Source of the DNA: Burkholderiales bacterium
GTDB lineage: Bacteria; Pseudomonadota; Gammaproteobacteria; Burkholderiales; SG8-41
Direction: 5' to 3'
DNA length: 64,000 nucleotides
Assembly (NCBI GenBank): GCA_030683105.1
Contig: JAUXMZ010000036.1
Span: 1 to 64,000, forward strand
Part shown: positions 35,166 through 44,516 of the stretch, piece by piece
Numbering within the stretch: the stretch's first letter is position 1
Layout of the letters: each line of letters starts with the position of its first letter
Position numbers and translations under genes: made by a program
The notes under the pieces: generated by a model
Databases searched by the model: none
The model's input: only the letters and a program-made list of their open reading frames with translations
Told to the model about the DNA's origin: nothing

Positions 35166-35918
35166 ATGCTGATCATTCCAGCCATTGACTTGAAAGATGG
35201 TGCGTGCGTGCGTCTGAAACAGGGCGTAATGACTGACGTGACCGTATTTTCCGATGACCCCGGCGCGACTGCGGCGCACTGGCTCAAACTCGGGGCGAGG
35301 CGCCTGCACGTGGTCGATCTCAACGGCGCGGCTGCGGGTCGTCCCAAGAACGAACTGGCGGTCAGGTCCATTGTCGCTGCGCTCGGCGACAAAATGCCGG
35401 TCCAGCTGGGCGGCGGCATTCGCGACCTGGACACCATAGAGAAATATCTCGACCTGGGCGTGTCCTTTATCATCATCGGCACTGAGGCGGTCAAGACCCC
35501 CGGTTTTCTGCACGACGCCTGCGGTGCATTTCCAGGGCACATCATGGTGGCGCTCGACGCCAAAGACGGCAAGGTTGCGGTCGAGGGCTGGTCCAAAATG
35601 ACCGGCCATGACGTGGTCGATCTTGCCAAAAAATTCGAGGATTATGGCGTCGAGGCCGTAATTTATACCGATATCGGGCGTGACGGCATGCTGAGCGGCG
35701 TCAATATCGATGCGACAGTGGCGCTTGCGCGAGAACTCAGGGTGCCTGTGATCGCGAGCGGCGGCATTACCGACCTTGATTGTGTCAAGGCGCTGTGCGA
35801 GGTCGAAGCCGAGGGCATTACCGGGGCCATAACCGGACGCGCGATATATCAGGGCACACTCGATTTTGCCGCAGCTCAAAAACTGGCCGATAAACTCTCG
35901 AAGAAAAGTGAGGCCTAA
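35166..35918 (+). CDS. hisA: HisA, ProFAR isomerase
   Basis: 250 residues of a (beta/alpha)8 barrel. The N-terminal catalytic Asp is in [15 protein letters not shown], the second in [10 protein letters not shown], and phosphate-binding loops are QLGGGIRD and ASGGITD. A gap of 148 bases to hisH holds no clear gene; an ATTACG-type inverted repeat lies near 35139-35160. Confidence 0.96.
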   Translation: MLIIPAIDLKDGACVRLKQGVMTDVTVFSDDPGATAAHWLKLGARRLHVVDLNGAAAGRPKNELAVRSIVAALGDKMPVQLGGGIRDLDTIEKYLDLGVSFIIIGTEAVKTPGFLHDACGAFPGHIMVALDAKDGKVAVEGWSKMTGHDVVDLAKKFEDYGVEAVIYTDIGRDGMLSGVNIDATVALARELRVPVIASGGITDLDCVKALCEVEAEGITGAITGRAIYQGTLDFAAAQKLADKLSKKSEA

Positions 35919-35999
35919 GGCGTCAGGCGTGAGGCGCGCGCCTTCGAGGGGTTGAATTTCTCCTCGCTCCTCGCTCCTCACTCCCCGCTCCTCACGACA
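35905..35999. repeat. Inverted heptad array, TGAGGCG/CTCCTCG family
   Basis: GTGAGGCCTAAGGCGTCAGG and TGAGGCG units run over the hisA stop codon (35908-35938). Five CTCCTCG-type units (35962-35995) precede hisF. The arms are reverse complements. Confidence 0.85.
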
Positions 36000-36002
36000 A
36001 AC

Positions 36003-36773
36003 ATGGGTCTCGCCAAGCGCATCATCCCTTGCCTCGATGTGACAGCCGGGCGTGTGGTCAAGGGCGTCAACTTCGTGGGACTGCGCGATGCCGGAGATCC
36101 AGTCGAGGTCGCGCGCCGTTACGATGATCAGGGCGCGGATGAACTTACCTTTCTCGACATCACCGCGAGCAGTGACGATCGCGACCTGATTCTGAGTATC
36201 ATCGAGGAGGTCGCGGCGCAGGTGTTTATCCCGCTTACAGTCGGTGGTGGAGTGCGCGCGGTGGAAGATGTGCGGCGTCTGCTCAATGCCGGCGCCGACA
36301 AGGTGAGTATCAACACCGCGGCGGTACAGAATCCCCGGCTTGTGGCCGAAGCCGCCGGGCGTTATGGCTCGCAATGCATCGTGGTGGCGGTCGACGCCAA
36401 GCGTGTCGGCGAAGGTCCCGAGGCGCACTGGGAGGTGTTCACTCACGGCGGACGCAAGGCGACCGGTATCGATGCGTTGGATTGGGGACGCAAAATGGAG
36501 GCGTTGGGAGCGGGGGAGATATTACTCACCAGCATGGATCGCGATGGCACCCGCAGCGGCTTTGATTTGGAACTGACCTGCGCATTTTCGGAAGCCCTCG
36601 ACATCCCGATTATCGCGAGCGGGGGGGTCGGCACCCTCGATCACATGGTCGACGGCATCATCAAGGGCCGGGCGGACGCGGTGCTGGCGGCGAGCATTTT
36701 CCACTATGGGGAATTCACGGTGCGCCAGACCAAGGAGTATATGGCGCGGCATGGCATCGAAGTCAGGCTGTAA
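36003..36773 (+). CDS. hisF: HisF, cyclase subunit of IGP synthase
   Basis: 256 residues from the ATG at 36003 ([13 protein letters not shown]); the frame runs back to 35952 only through a heptad array. Barrel motifs are typical: [15 protein letters not shown] with catalytic Asp, [19 protein letters not shown] and [10 protein letters not shown]. It forms imidazole glycerol phosphate and AICAR with HisH. Confidence 0.97.
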   Translation: MGLAKRIIPCLDVTAGRVVKGVNFVGLRDAGDPVEVARRYDDQGADELTFLDITASSDDRDLILSIIEEVAAQVFIPLTVGGGVRAVEDVRRLLNAGADKVSINTAAVQNPRLVAEAAGRYGSQCIVVAVDAKRVGEGPEAHWEVFTHGGRKATGIDALDWGRKMEALGAGEILLTSMDRDGTRSGFDLELTCAFSEALDIPIIASGGVGTLDHMVDGIIKGRADAVLAASIFHYGEFTVRQTKEYMARHGIEVRL

Positions 36774-36827
36774 CAAGCGGTGGCGGAATCCCTCGATATT
36801 GACGCGTGGTTTCACGACCTTCACACT

Positions 36828-37033
36828 AGCAGCCTGTCGGACTTGGCTCCATTCTCAGGAACACGCGGCATTAATGGATCGCTGTACCCGTCAAGCGCAC
36901 CCGTCGAGCGCACCCGTCGAGCGGGTATTAAAAAGAAGGTATTGAAATGAAGGTATTAAAAAGAATTAATCGATGCTTTGGCGACAGGCTGCTTAATAAA
37001 GGAGTTTGTCCGAGCCAAGTCCGACAAGCTCCT
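36828..37033. repeat. Interspersed A/B palindromic element, copy 3 (with internal expansion)
   Basis: It opens with AGCAGCCTGTCGGACTTGGC and closes with AGCCAAGTCCGACAAGCTCC, which are near-perfect inverted ends. Unit A is interrupted after GGATCGCTG by tandem CGCACCCGTCGAG units and three copies of GGTATTRAAAWGAA. Unit B follows directly after GACAGGCTGCTTAATAAA without the long spacer. It fills the hisF-hisI gap and ends 10 bases before hisI. Confidence 0.88.
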
Positions 37034-37043
37034 GGGGAATGAT

Positions 37044-37433
37044 ATGACCGAGAACTGGCTCAACAAAGTGAACTGGGCGCAGGACGGCCTGGTGCCCGCA
37101 ATAACGCAGGAGGCGGGAACCGGCCGGGTGCTGACTGTGGCCTACATGAACCGTGAGGCCCTCGAGAAGACGGTACTGAGCAAAGAGGCGCATTACTGGT
37201 CGCGTTCGCGCAAAAAATTGTGGCACAAGGGCGAGGAATCCGGGCATACCCAGAAAGTCAGGTCGATCCGGCTGGACTGCGATGAAGATGCGATCCTGAT
37301 CGAAGTGGAACAGATCGGAGGCATAGCCTGTCATACTGGACGGCACAGCTGTTTTTATCAGGAACTCCAGGACGGCAAATGGGTGGCGACGGATCCGGTG
37401 CTCAGGGATCCCAAGGACATTTATAAAGCGTGA
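37044..37433 (+). CDS. hisI: HisI, phosphoribosyl-AMP cyclohydrolase
   Basis: 129 residues from the ATG at 37044, with GGGGAA 4 bases upstream. Typical sequence: [33 protein letters not shown], and zinc-binding [11 protein letters not shown] and [10 protein letters not shown]. It is the separate (not fused to HisE) form. The frame runs back into repeat copy 3, which is not part of the protein. Confidence 0.96.
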   Translation: MTENWLNKVNWAQDGLVPAITQEAGTGRVLTVAYMNREALEKTVLSKEAHYWSRSRKKLWHKGEESGHTQKVRSIRLDCDEDAILIEVEQIGGIACHTGRHSCFYQELQDGKWVATDPVLRDPKDIYKA

Positions 37434-37460
37434 GTTGCAGAGAAATCTGATATTGAGAAC

Positions 37461-37796
37461 ATGTCCCAACACAAAATGATCGATACGGAAATTCTCCGGC
37501 GCCTGGGTGAGGCCATCGCCGCCCGCAAACAGGCCGATCCGTCGGGATCCTATGTCGCAAGCTTGTTTGCCAAGGGCCAGGATGCGGTGCTCAAAAAAGT
37601 GGCGGAAGAGGCCGCAGAGACGCTGCTTGCCTCCAAGGACGGTGATAGACTGCATATTGTGCAGGAAACCGCCGATTTATGGTTTCACAGCCTGGTGTTG
37701 CTGGCATGGCACGGACTCGGTCCGGAGGATGTGCTGGCCGAATTGAAGCGTCGTGAGGGCATTTCAGGTATGGATGAGAAAGCCGCTCGCAAATAA
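37461..37796 (+). CDS. hisE: HisE, phosphoribosyl-ATP pyrophosphohydrolase
   Basis: 111 residues of the all-alpha MazG-like fold with [17 protein letters not shown] and [18 protein letters not shown], the acidic metal-binding helices. It removes pyrophosphate from PR-ATP before HisI acts. It lies 27 bases after hisI. Confidence 0.95.
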   Translation: MSQHKMIDTEILRRLGEAIAARKQADPSGSYVASLFAKGQDAVLKKVAEEAAETLLASKDGDRLHIVQETADLWFHSLVLLAWHGLGPEDVLAELKRREGISGMDEKAARK

Positions 37797-37851
37797 GACT
37801 TGCAAACGGGCGCAGTGAAACTTCACGGTTAAAAGATCAAGGGGTATAAGC

Positions 37852-38082
37852 ATGGGCTCATTAAGTATCTGGCACTGGTTGATCGTTCTGGTGGTCGTGA
37901 TCCTGGTCTTCGGCACCAAGAAACTGCGTAACCTCGGCACTGACCTGGGCAGCGCCGTCAAGGGTTTCAAGGATGGCATGAAGACCGAGGAAGACAAGTC
38001 TGCCCAGACCAAAGCGGAAATTCCGCCTTCCACGGGGCAGACCATCGAAGGCGAAGCCAGGAAGGAAACGCCTAAAGTGTGA
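37852..38082 (+). CDS. tatA: TatA, twin-arginine translocase pore subunit
   Basis: 76 residues: one N-terminal helix ([20 protein letters not shown]), the [10 protein letters not shown] hinge, an amphipathic helix and an acidic tail. TatA oligomers form the transport pore. It starts a tatABC group in the usual place after hisE. Its stop codon merges into a TGAAGGG heptad array. Confidence 0.95.
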   Translation: MGSLSIWHWLIVLVVVILVFGTKKLRNLGTDLGSAVKGFKDGMKTEEDKSAQTKAEIPPSTGQTIEGEARKETPKV

Positions 38083-38181
38083 AGGGAGAATGAGTGAAGG
38101 GTGAAGGGCGGCCCAACCCGCTGCTTCGAATCCGCCGTTTTCCCCTTCACCCTTCACCCTTCACCCTTTACACTTCACGGC
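38080..38181. repeat. Inverted heptad array, TGAAGGG/TTCACCC family
   Basis: TGAAGGG units (38080-38109) start at the tatA stop codon and face three TTCACCC units (38144-38166) just before tatB. It is the same family as the arrays at 23132 and 62822. Confidence 0.88.
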
Positions 38182-38188
38182 CTCATTC

Positions 38189-38611
38189 ATGTTTGACATT
38201 AGTTTTTCCGAGATTCTGATCATTGCGGTCGTGGCCCTGATCGTCATCGGGCCGGAGCGATTACCCAAGGTTGCGCGCACGCTCGGCCATCTGTTTGGAC
38301 GCATGCAGCGCTACGTCGGCGACGTCAAAGCCGATATCAGCCGGGAGATGCAACTGGACGAACTGCGCGCGCTCCAAAACAGCATGCAGGATGCGGCACG
38401 CTCGATCGAGCAGACCGTTTCCAAGGAGGTCAGCGCGGCCGAGTCTGATTTCAAGCAGATCGCCGACATACCCGCGGCCGAGAACGCTGCGCCGGTTGCA
38501 GACACAAACGATGCTGCTTCACCTCAACCGCCGCCGGGATTGTCTGCGTCTGGCCCGGAATCTCCACAACTCGAACTGGGGCTTGATTCCAAGCCGCAAA
38601 AACAGGCCTGA
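38189..38611 (+). CDS. tatB: TatB, twin-arginine receptor subunit
   Basis: 140 residues. The N-terminal helix MFDISFSEILIIAVVALIVI with Glu8 and GPERLPKVARTLG is diagnostic. A long amphipathic helix and a Pro-rich tail follow. With TatC it binds twin-arginine signals such as that of the Rieske protein coded nearby. Confidence 0.95.
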   Translation: MFDISFSEILIIAVVALIVIGPERLPKVARTLGHLFGRMQRYVGDVKADISREMQLDELRALQNSMQDAARSIEQTVSKEVSAAESDFKQIADIPAAENAAPVADTNDAASPQPPPGLSASGPESPQLELGLDSKPQKQA

Positions 38612-38632
38612 GCCAGGCGCATTCCGGACGGC

Positions 38633-39436
38633 ATGGATCAGGATACTTTCATTTCCCATCTCGTCGAGCTGCGCGACCGGTTGCTGCGGTCGGTGCTGGC
38701 GTTCGTGATTGTCCTGCTGTGCCTGTTTCCCTGGGCGGCTGATCTATACGATCTGATGGCCTCGCCGATGATGCTCGCGCTGCCGGAGGGAACCAAGATG
38801 ATAGCCACCGGAGTGGTTACGCCGTTCCTGGTTCCGGTCAAGGTGGCAATGATGGCCTCATTCATCATAGTGCTGCCCTATGTGCTGTATCAGGTGTGGG
38901 CATTCGTCGCCCCCGGTTTGTATACGCATGAAAAGCGCCTGACCATACCGCTGGTGGTGGCCAGCACCATCCTGTTCCTGCTGGGAATAGCGTTCTGTTA
39001 TTTCTTTGTCTTTGGCGTGGTGTTCGACTTCGTCAACAAGATCGCCCCCAAAAGCATTACGGTTGCACCGGACATCGAGAACTATCTGAGTTTCGTGCTG
39101 ACCTTGTTCCTGGCCTTCGGAGTAACTTTTGAGGTGCCGATCGCGGTCATCATTCTGGTGCGGATGGGGGTGGTCACGATAGCGCAGCTAAAAGAGGCGC
39201 GCCCCTATTTCATCGTCGGCGCCTTCGTCGTCGCGGCTGTCGTCACGCCACCGGACGTGGTGTCACAGATATTGCTGGCGGCGCCGATGTGCCTGCTGTT
39301 CGAGGTGGGAATTTTTTTCGCGCGCTTCGTGGTCAGGCGTAAGCAGGATGGCGACGAAGACCAGCCGCTTTCCGAAGCCGACATGGAAAAAGAACTCGAT
39401 AAAATAGACGCCGAAGAGAAAGGGCGCAGCGGCTGA
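38633..39436 (+). CDS. tatC: TatC, twin-arginine receptor/channel subunit
   Basis: 267 residues with six membrane helices. The conserved start DTFISHLVELRDRLLRS, an Asn-Tyr-Leu motif (IENYLSFVLTLFLAFGVTFE) with the key Glu, and a charged C-terminus are present. It lies 21 bases after tatB. Confidence 0.96.
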   Translation: MDQDTFISHLVELRDRLLRSVLAFVIVLLCLFPWAADLYDLMASPMMLALPEGTKMIATGVVTPFLVPVKVAMMASFIIVLPYVLYQVWAFVAPGLYTHEKRLTIPLVVASTILFLLGIAFCYFFVFGVVFDFVNKIAPKSITVAPDIENYLSFVLTLFLAFGVTFEVPIAVIILVRMGVVTIAQLKEARPYFIVGAFVVAAVVTPPDVVSQILLAAPMCLLFEVGIFFARFVVRRKQDGDEDQPLSEADMEKELDKIDAEEKGRSG

Positions 39437-39453
39437 AATTTTGTTACGGATTC

Positions 39454-40611
39454 TTATTCCTCCCGCCGCGATTGCTTCGGCCGTGTTCCGATAGTGATTT
39501 TGATTTCGGCTTCGGTCTGGCTGCGCACCACTTTCAGCGTTGCCTGCTGGCCGGGCGGTAACGCGGCGATCAGGCCGAGCATGCCTGCCGAGTCGTTGAC
39601 CGGTGCGCCGTTTACCTCGGTCAGGATGTCACCGGGTTTGATGCCGGCTTTGTCTGCCGGACCGCCCCGCAGCACTTCAGTGATCAGTGTGCCGCGAACT
39701 TTTTTCAGATTAAATGATTCCGCGAGTTCGCGGGTCATGTCCTGAACGCCGACGCCGATCCAGCCGCGGGTAACCGCACCGGTTTTGACGATCTGTTCCA
39801 TTACCTGGCGCGCGGCGCTTACCGGGATGGCAAAGCCGATGCCCAGTGACGCCCCGCCGGGCGCTTGCGAATAGATTGCCGTATTGATTCCGATAAGGTT
39901 GCCGTCGATGTCGACCAGTGCGCCGCCCGAGTTGCCCGGATTGATCGCGGCGTCGGTCTGGATAAAATTTTCGAATGTGTTGATGCCGAGGTGACTGCGT
40001 CCCAGCGCGCTGACTATGCCCATGGTGACGGTTTGGCCGACCCCGAACGGGTTGCCTATCGCCAGCACCACATCACCGACGCTGGCTTTATCCGATAGTC
40101 CGAACGTGATGGAAGGCAGTTTGGCAAGATCGATTTTCAGGACGGCCACATCGGTTTCAGGGTCGGTGCCGACCACGCGCGCCTGGGTGCGCCGCCCGTC
40201 GGCAAGGGCAACCTCGATTTCATCGGCGGCCTCGACCACATGGCTGTTGGTCAGGATATAACCCTGTTCGCTGACAATGACGCCCGAACCGAGATTGGTG
40301 CTTTTCTGAGTCTGGGCGTCGAACTGATTGCCGAAAAAGTAGCGGAATACGGGATCATCCATGAACGGATGGCGCGGCACTTTGACATCCTTGGCCGTGA
40401 AAATGTTGACCACCGCGGGCATTGCTTTCCTGGCCGCGCTGCTGAACGAGGTTATCTGCGTTGACGCCGTGTCGCTGTGCGATTCCTTGATGGTCACAAT
40501 GGCGCCACGCGTACCCCAGGTCAGCAGATCCGGGCGCAGCGTGGAGATAACGAACAGCGCGGCCAGGCAGATCGTCGCGGTTTGAGCAAATACGAGCCAG
40601 AGTTTACGCAT
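39454..40611 (-). CDS. HtrA-family serine protease with membrane anchor and one PDZ domain
   Basis: 385 residues. An N-terminal helix (LVFAQTATICLAALFVIST) anchors it in the inner membrane. The trypsin-like triad is His in ILTNSHVVEA, Asp in DPETDVAVLKID and Ser in NPGNSGGALVD. One PDZ domain follows (about 290-375, RGTLITEVLRGGPADKAGIK). One anchor plus one PDZ is the DegS layout, a sensor protease for envelope stress, although many betaproteobacteria call this gene degQ or mucD. It is convergent with tatC. Confidence 0.92.
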   Translation of the reverse strand: MRKLWLVFAQTATICLAALFVISTLRPDLLTWGTRGAIVTIKESHSDTASTQITSFSSAARKAMPAVVNIFTAKDVKVPRHPFMDDPVFRYFFGNQFDAQTQKSTNLGSGVIVSEQGYILTNSHVVEAADEIEVALADGRRTQARVVGTDPETDVAVLKIDLAKLPSITFGLSDKASVGDVVLAIGNPFGVGQTVTMGIVSALGRSHLGINTFENFIQTDAAINPGNSGGALVDIDGNLIGINTAIYSQAPGGASLGIGFAIPVSAARQVMEQIVKTGAVTRGWIGVGVQDMTRELAESFNLKKVRGTLITEVLRGGPADKAGIKPGDILTEVNGAPVNDSAGMLGLIAALPPGQQATLKVVRSQTEAEIKITIGTRPKQSRREE

Positions 40612-40788
40612 GAGCAGCCCTGGTAAGTTTTATCGGCAGGTTCATTTCAATGGTCAGGATCTCGACGCTGGTGTTAGGCAAAAAACTCCGCATGGCCGGC
40701 GCATGGTGCCGGCAATAATTTATGTATGGCAAAACGCTACGTGGCGGTTCGGGTTAGAATGCATTTTTTTCAGCAGGGTCAACCGCTT

Positions 40789-41535
40789 ATGAACCGCGAT
40801 GAACTTGACGCCTACCTGACCCGGTTTCTGGAAGTCCCCAAGTTCCAAGATTATTGCCCAAACGGCCTGCAGGTGGAAGGGCGCGCCGAGATCTGCAGGA
40901 TAATCAGCGGCGTCTCGGCATCGCTGGCCCTGCTGGAAGCCGCGGTGGCGGCGGGAGCCGATGCCGTGCTGGTGCATCATGGTTATTTCTGGAAATCCGA
41001 AGAGGCGTGCATCACCGGCACCAAGCGCCGCCGCATTGCGCTGATTCTGGAGCACAACCTCAACCTGTTTGCATATCATCTGCCGCTGGATGCGCATCCT
41101 GAGATAGGAAACAATATTGAACTCGCGCGCCGCCTCGGTTTTGAGACAGAAGGCTGGTTCGGCGAGCAGAACACGGCCGCGTACGGCCGTCTGTCAAAGA
41201 CCGCGACTTTGGGCGATTTGGCGCGTGAGATTGGCGCACGACTGGAGCGCGAGCCGCTGGTGGTCGGGGATCTGACGCGGCCGGTCGCGCGCATCGCCTG
41301 GTGCACCGGGGCGGCCCAAGGCTATCTGGAAGAGGCGGTAAAACTCGGGGTCGATGTCTATCTGTCGGGCGAAGTCTCGGAGCAGACCATACATCTTGCG
41401 CGCGAGTCCGGCGTTGCTTTTATCGCCGCCGGTCATCACGCCACCGAACGCTACGGCGTGCAGGCGCTGGGCCGTGATCTGGCTCAACGTTTTGGCCTCG
41501 AGCACAGGTTCATCGAAATTCCCAACCCGGTTTAA
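40789..41535 (+). CDS. Nif3-like dinuclear metal-centre protein
   Basis: 248 residues from the ATG at 40789 (MNRDELDAYL); an upstream frame start at 40726 adds an atypical leader. Metal-binding motifs are VLVHHGYFW, AYHLPLDAHPEIGNN and, near the end, YLSGEVSEQ and AAGHHATERYG. The family (YbgI, GTP cyclohydrolase 1 type 2 homologue) has no settled function. It is commonly found between htrA and petA in betaproteobacteria. Confidence 0.9.
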   Translation: MNRDELDAYLTRFLEVPKFQDYCPNGLQVEGRAEICRIISGVSASLALLEAAVAAGADAVLVHHGYFWKSEEACITGTKRRRIALILEHNLNLFAYHLPLDAHPEIGNNIELARRLGFETEGWFGEQNTAAYGRLSKTATLGDLAREIGARLEREPLVVGDLTRPVARIAWCTGAAQGYLEEAVKLGVDVYLSGEVSEQTIHLARESGVAFIAAGHHATERYGVQALGRDLAQRFGLEHRFIEIPNPV

Positions 41536-41702
41536 GGTACGGTTCTGCGCAGGGTGCCCGCCGTGTTTTGCGTGTCCGTCTGCCGCAATCACAAAATATG
41601 CGTGCAACACTTTGATAAAAAACACTTTTTGTATGTTTTGCTTAATTTATTGAGGCTATTTGTGTAAAATGGCGGTTTTTTCGCATTTTCAGAGACCACT
41701 TC

Positions 41703-42296
41703 ATGGCTGACAAAGAGATGGATCAGGGCAAACGGCGTTTTCTCGTCGCCGCGACCAGTGTCGCGGGCGGGGTTGCGACCGGCGCCGTTGCAGTGCCGCT
41801 CGTGACGAGCATGCTGCCTTCAGAGCGCGCCAAGGCTGCCGGCGCCCCGGTGGAGGTTGATATCAGCAAACTTGCACCCGGTGAACAGATGACCGTTGAG
41901 TGGCGCGGCAAACCGGTGTGGATAGTCCGCCGCACCAAGGAAATGCTCGAAACCGTGACGAAGGGTGACGATAAGGTTGCCGACCCCGACTCCAAGAAAC
42001 TGATGCAGCCGGCGTATGCCAAAAACGAATTTCGCTCGATCAAGCCGGATTACCTGGTGGTCGTCGGCATATGCACGCATCTGGGTTGTTCTCCCGTGGG
42101 CAAATTCAATGTCGGACCCGAGGCGTTCGATGCCAACTGGCAGGGCGGCTTCTACTGCCCGTGCCACGGCTCGCTGTTCGATCTCGCGGGCCGGGTCTAC
42201 AAGAACAAGCCCGCGCCGGACAATCTGGTGATTCCACCGTACAAATATCTGTCCGATACGCGCCTGCTGATCGGCGACGACAGCAAGGGAGCGTAA
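41703..42296 (+). CDS. petA: PetA, Rieske iron-sulfur subunit of cytochrome bc1
   Basis: 197 residues. The twin-arginine signal GKRRFLVAAT lies near the N-terminus, followed by the anchor helix. The [2Fe-2S] ligands are in CTHLGCSPVG and CPCHGSLFDLAG. The protein needs the Tat system coded 3 kb upstream. It opens petABC, which passes electrons from ubiquinol to cytochrome c. A TAAAAT at 41665-41670 may be its -10, with no clear -35. Confidence 0.97.
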   Translation: MADKEMDQGKRRFLVAATSVAGGVATGAVAVPLVTSMLPSERAKAAGAPVEVDISKLAPGEQMTVEWRGKPVWIVRRTKEMLETVTKGDDKVADPDSKKLMQPAYAKNEFRSIKPDYLVVVGICTHLGCSPVGKFNVGPEAFDANWQGGFYCPCHGSLFDLAGRVYKNKPAPDNLVIPPYKYLSDTRLLIGDDSKGA

Positions 42297-42299
42297 GCG

Positions 42300-43694
42300 A
42301 TGGCAGCGTCTCAAAAACAGCCGGTGACCGGCGCCGGCCCGTTCAACGGCATCCTGACCTGGGTCGATCAGCGGTTGCCGCTGATGCAACTCTGGCGGGA
42401 GCACCTGTCCGAGTACTACGCGCCGAAAAACTTCAATTTCTGGTACTACTTCGGTTCGCTGGCGATGGTGGTGCTGGTGCTCCAGATCGTCACCGGCATT
42501 TTCCTGACCATGCATTACAAGCCCGATGCGGCTTTGGCGTTCGCATCTGTCGAATACATCATGCGCGACGTGCCGGGAGGCTGGCTCATCCGCTACATGC
42601 ACTCGACCGGCGCGTCGGCGTTTTTCGTCGTCGTCTATCTGCACATGTTGCGTGGACTGATGTACGGCTCGTATCAGAAGCCGCGCGAACTGATCTGGAT
42701 TTTCGGCATGGTGATCTACCTGTGCCTGATGGCGGAAGCCTTTTTCGGCTATCTGCTGCCGTGGGGCCAGATGTCGTTTTGGGGTGCCCAGGTCATCATC
42801 AATCTGTTCGATGCGCTGCCGCTGATCGGCCCTGATCTTTCGCTGTGGATCCGCGGCGACTACGTGGTGTCGGATGCGACGCTGAACCGCTTCTTCGCGT
42901 TCCACGTCATAGCCATTCCGCTGGTGCTGGTGGGACTGGTCGCCGCCCATATCATGGCGCTGCACGAGGTCGGTTCCAATAATCCTGACGGCGTCGAAAT
43001 CAAGGCGAACAAGGACCCGCAGACCGGGCATCCGGTCGACGGCATCCCGTTTCACCCGTATTACACGGTGAAAGATGCGCTGGGCGTGGTGGTGTTTGCG
43101 ATCGTGTTCTCCACCATCCTGTTCTTCATGCCGGAATTCGGCGGCTATTTCCTCGAATACAACAACTTCATTCCGGCCGACCCGCTGAAGACACCGTCGC
43201 ACATCGCGCCGGTGTGGTATTTCACGCCTTATTACTCGATTCTGCGCGCGGCTACCGATGACTTCATGTGGGCGCTTGCCGTCGGAGTGATCGCTTTCGT
43301 GGCATTGATCGTTCTGACCGCCACAAACAAAACCCTGAAAATGGGCGCGGTGGCCGCCGGTGCGGTGACGCTGGTCGCGTTCTTTGCCATCGAAGCCAAG
43401 GTGTGGGGCGTGCTGCTGATGGGCGCGGCAACGCTGATTTTCTTCATCCTGCCCTGGCTTGATCAAAGCCCGGTGAAATCGATACGCTACAAGGGCGTGT
43501 TGTTCAGAACCGCGCTGACGATTTTCATCATCGACTTTATTGTGCTCGGATATTTCGGCACCCAGCCGGTGACCACCGCGGGCACCCTTATCTCCCAGAT
43601 TGCCACCCTCGTCTATTTCGCGTTTTTTGCGCTGATGCCGTGGTATTCGAAAATGGACAAGACCCGGCCGGAACCGCAGCGGGTGACGCTGTGA
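42300..43694 (+). CDS. petB: PetB, cytochrome b of the bc1 complex
   Basis: 464 residues, eight or more membrane helices. Haem-binding His pairs are in RYMHSTGASAFFVVVYLHML and FHVIAIPLVLVGLVAAHIMAL; the Qo-site motif PEFGGYF (for PEWY-type) follows. The C-terminal ~100 residues add extra helices, which occurs in many betaproteobacteria. It lies 3 bases after petA. Confidence 0.96.
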   Translation: MAASQKQPVTGAGPFNGILTWVDQRLPLMQLWREHLSEYYAPKNFNFWYYFGSLAMVVLVLQIVTGIFLTMHYKPDAALAFASVEYIMRDVPGGWLIRYMHSTGASAFFVVVYLHMLRGLMYGSYQKPRELIWIFGMVIYLCLMAEAFFGYLLPWGQMSFWGAQVIINLFDALPLIGPDLSLWIRGDYVVSDATLNRFFAFHVIAIPLVLVGLVAAHIMALHEVGSNNPDGVEIKANKDPQTGHPVDGIPFHPYYTVKDALGVVVFAIVFSTILFFMPEFGGYFLEYNNFIPADPLKTPSHIAPVWYFTPYYSILRAATDDFMWALAVGVIAFVALIVLTATNKTLKMGAVAAGAVTLVAFFAIEAKVWGVLLMGAATLIFFILPWLDQSPVKSIRYKGVLFRTALTIFIIDFIVLGYFGTQPVTTAGTLISQIATLVYFAFFALMPWYSKMDKTRPEPQRVTL

Positions 43695-43705
43695 GGATCA
43701 ATCCA

Positions 43706-44458
43706 ATGAAATTGCTGAAAATACTGCCGGTCGTGCTGCTGCTGATCGTGTCGGGCGCGCAGGCCGCGGGCGTTGAGGTCAAACTCGACCGGGCGCCGGT
43801 CGATGAGCGCAACCTCGTTTCATTGCAGCGCGGCGCCCAGGTGTTCGTCAACTACTGCCTGAACTGCCACAGCGCAAATTACATGCGGTATAACCGGCTG
43901 CAGGATCTGGGGCTGACCGAACAGCAGATACGCGACAACCTGCTATTCACCGACGCCAAGATAGGCGATCTGATGAAGATTGCGATGGATCCCAAGGACT
44001 CCAAAGCCTGGTTTGGCGCGTCGCCGCCTGATCTTACCGTCATTGCGCGCTCGCGCGCATCGCACGCGGGTTCCGGGGCCGACTGGCTGTACACATATTT
44101 ACGCAGTTTTTACCGCGACGCCAGCCGGCCTTCCGGCTGGAACAACGCCGTCTTCCCCAATGTCGGCATGCCTCATGTGCTGTGGGAGCTGCAGGGCGAG
44201 CAGGTGATGAAGGAGGCCAAAGTCCAGGCCCCCGGTTACGTGAAGACGGAACAAAAGCTGGCGCTGGCCAAACCGGGCACGATGACGCCGATCGAATATG
44301 ATTATCTGGTCGCCGATCTCGTGAACTACATGACGTACATGGCTGAGCCGGCGCGCCACAGCCGCAAGACCATGGGCATCTATGTATTGTTGTTTCTCGG
44401 CCTGATGTTTGTCCTGGCGTATATGCTGAAAAAAGAATTCTGGAAAGACGTGCATTGA
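43706..44458 (+). CDS. petC: PetC, cytochrome c1 of the bc1 complex
   Basis: 250 residues from the ATG at 43706 with GAGGA 7 bases upstream. A signal peptide (KLLKILPVVLLLIVSGAQA) precedes the haem motif CLNCH. The axial Met region is GMPHVLWELQG, and a C-terminal anchor helix (MGIYVLLFLGLMFVLAYML) ends the protein. It completes the bc1 complex that the cassette-borne alternative oxidase would bypass. Confidence 0.96.
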   Translation: MKLLKILPVVLLLIVSGAQAAGVEVKLDRAPVDERNLVSLQRGAQVFVNYCLNCHSANYMRYNRLQDLGLTEQQIRDNLLFTDAKIGDLMKIAMDPKDSKAWFGASPPDLTVIARSRASHAGSGADWLYTYLRSFYRDASRPSGWNNAVFPNVGMPHVLWELQGEQVMKEAKVQAPGYVKTEQKLALAKPGTMTPIEYDYLVADLVNYMTYMAEPARHSRKTMGIYVLLFLGLMFVLAYMLKKEFWKDVH

Positions 44459-44516
44459 ATGGCAGGCGATTCGCCGCCATGCCCCACCCACAAATAATTT
44501 CCAAGGCCCAATCATC

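Noticed and set aside
41820-43466. A 548-codon minus-strand frame opposite petA-petB
   Set aside because: Shadow of highly conserved petAB; Arg/His/Gln-rich with no domain.
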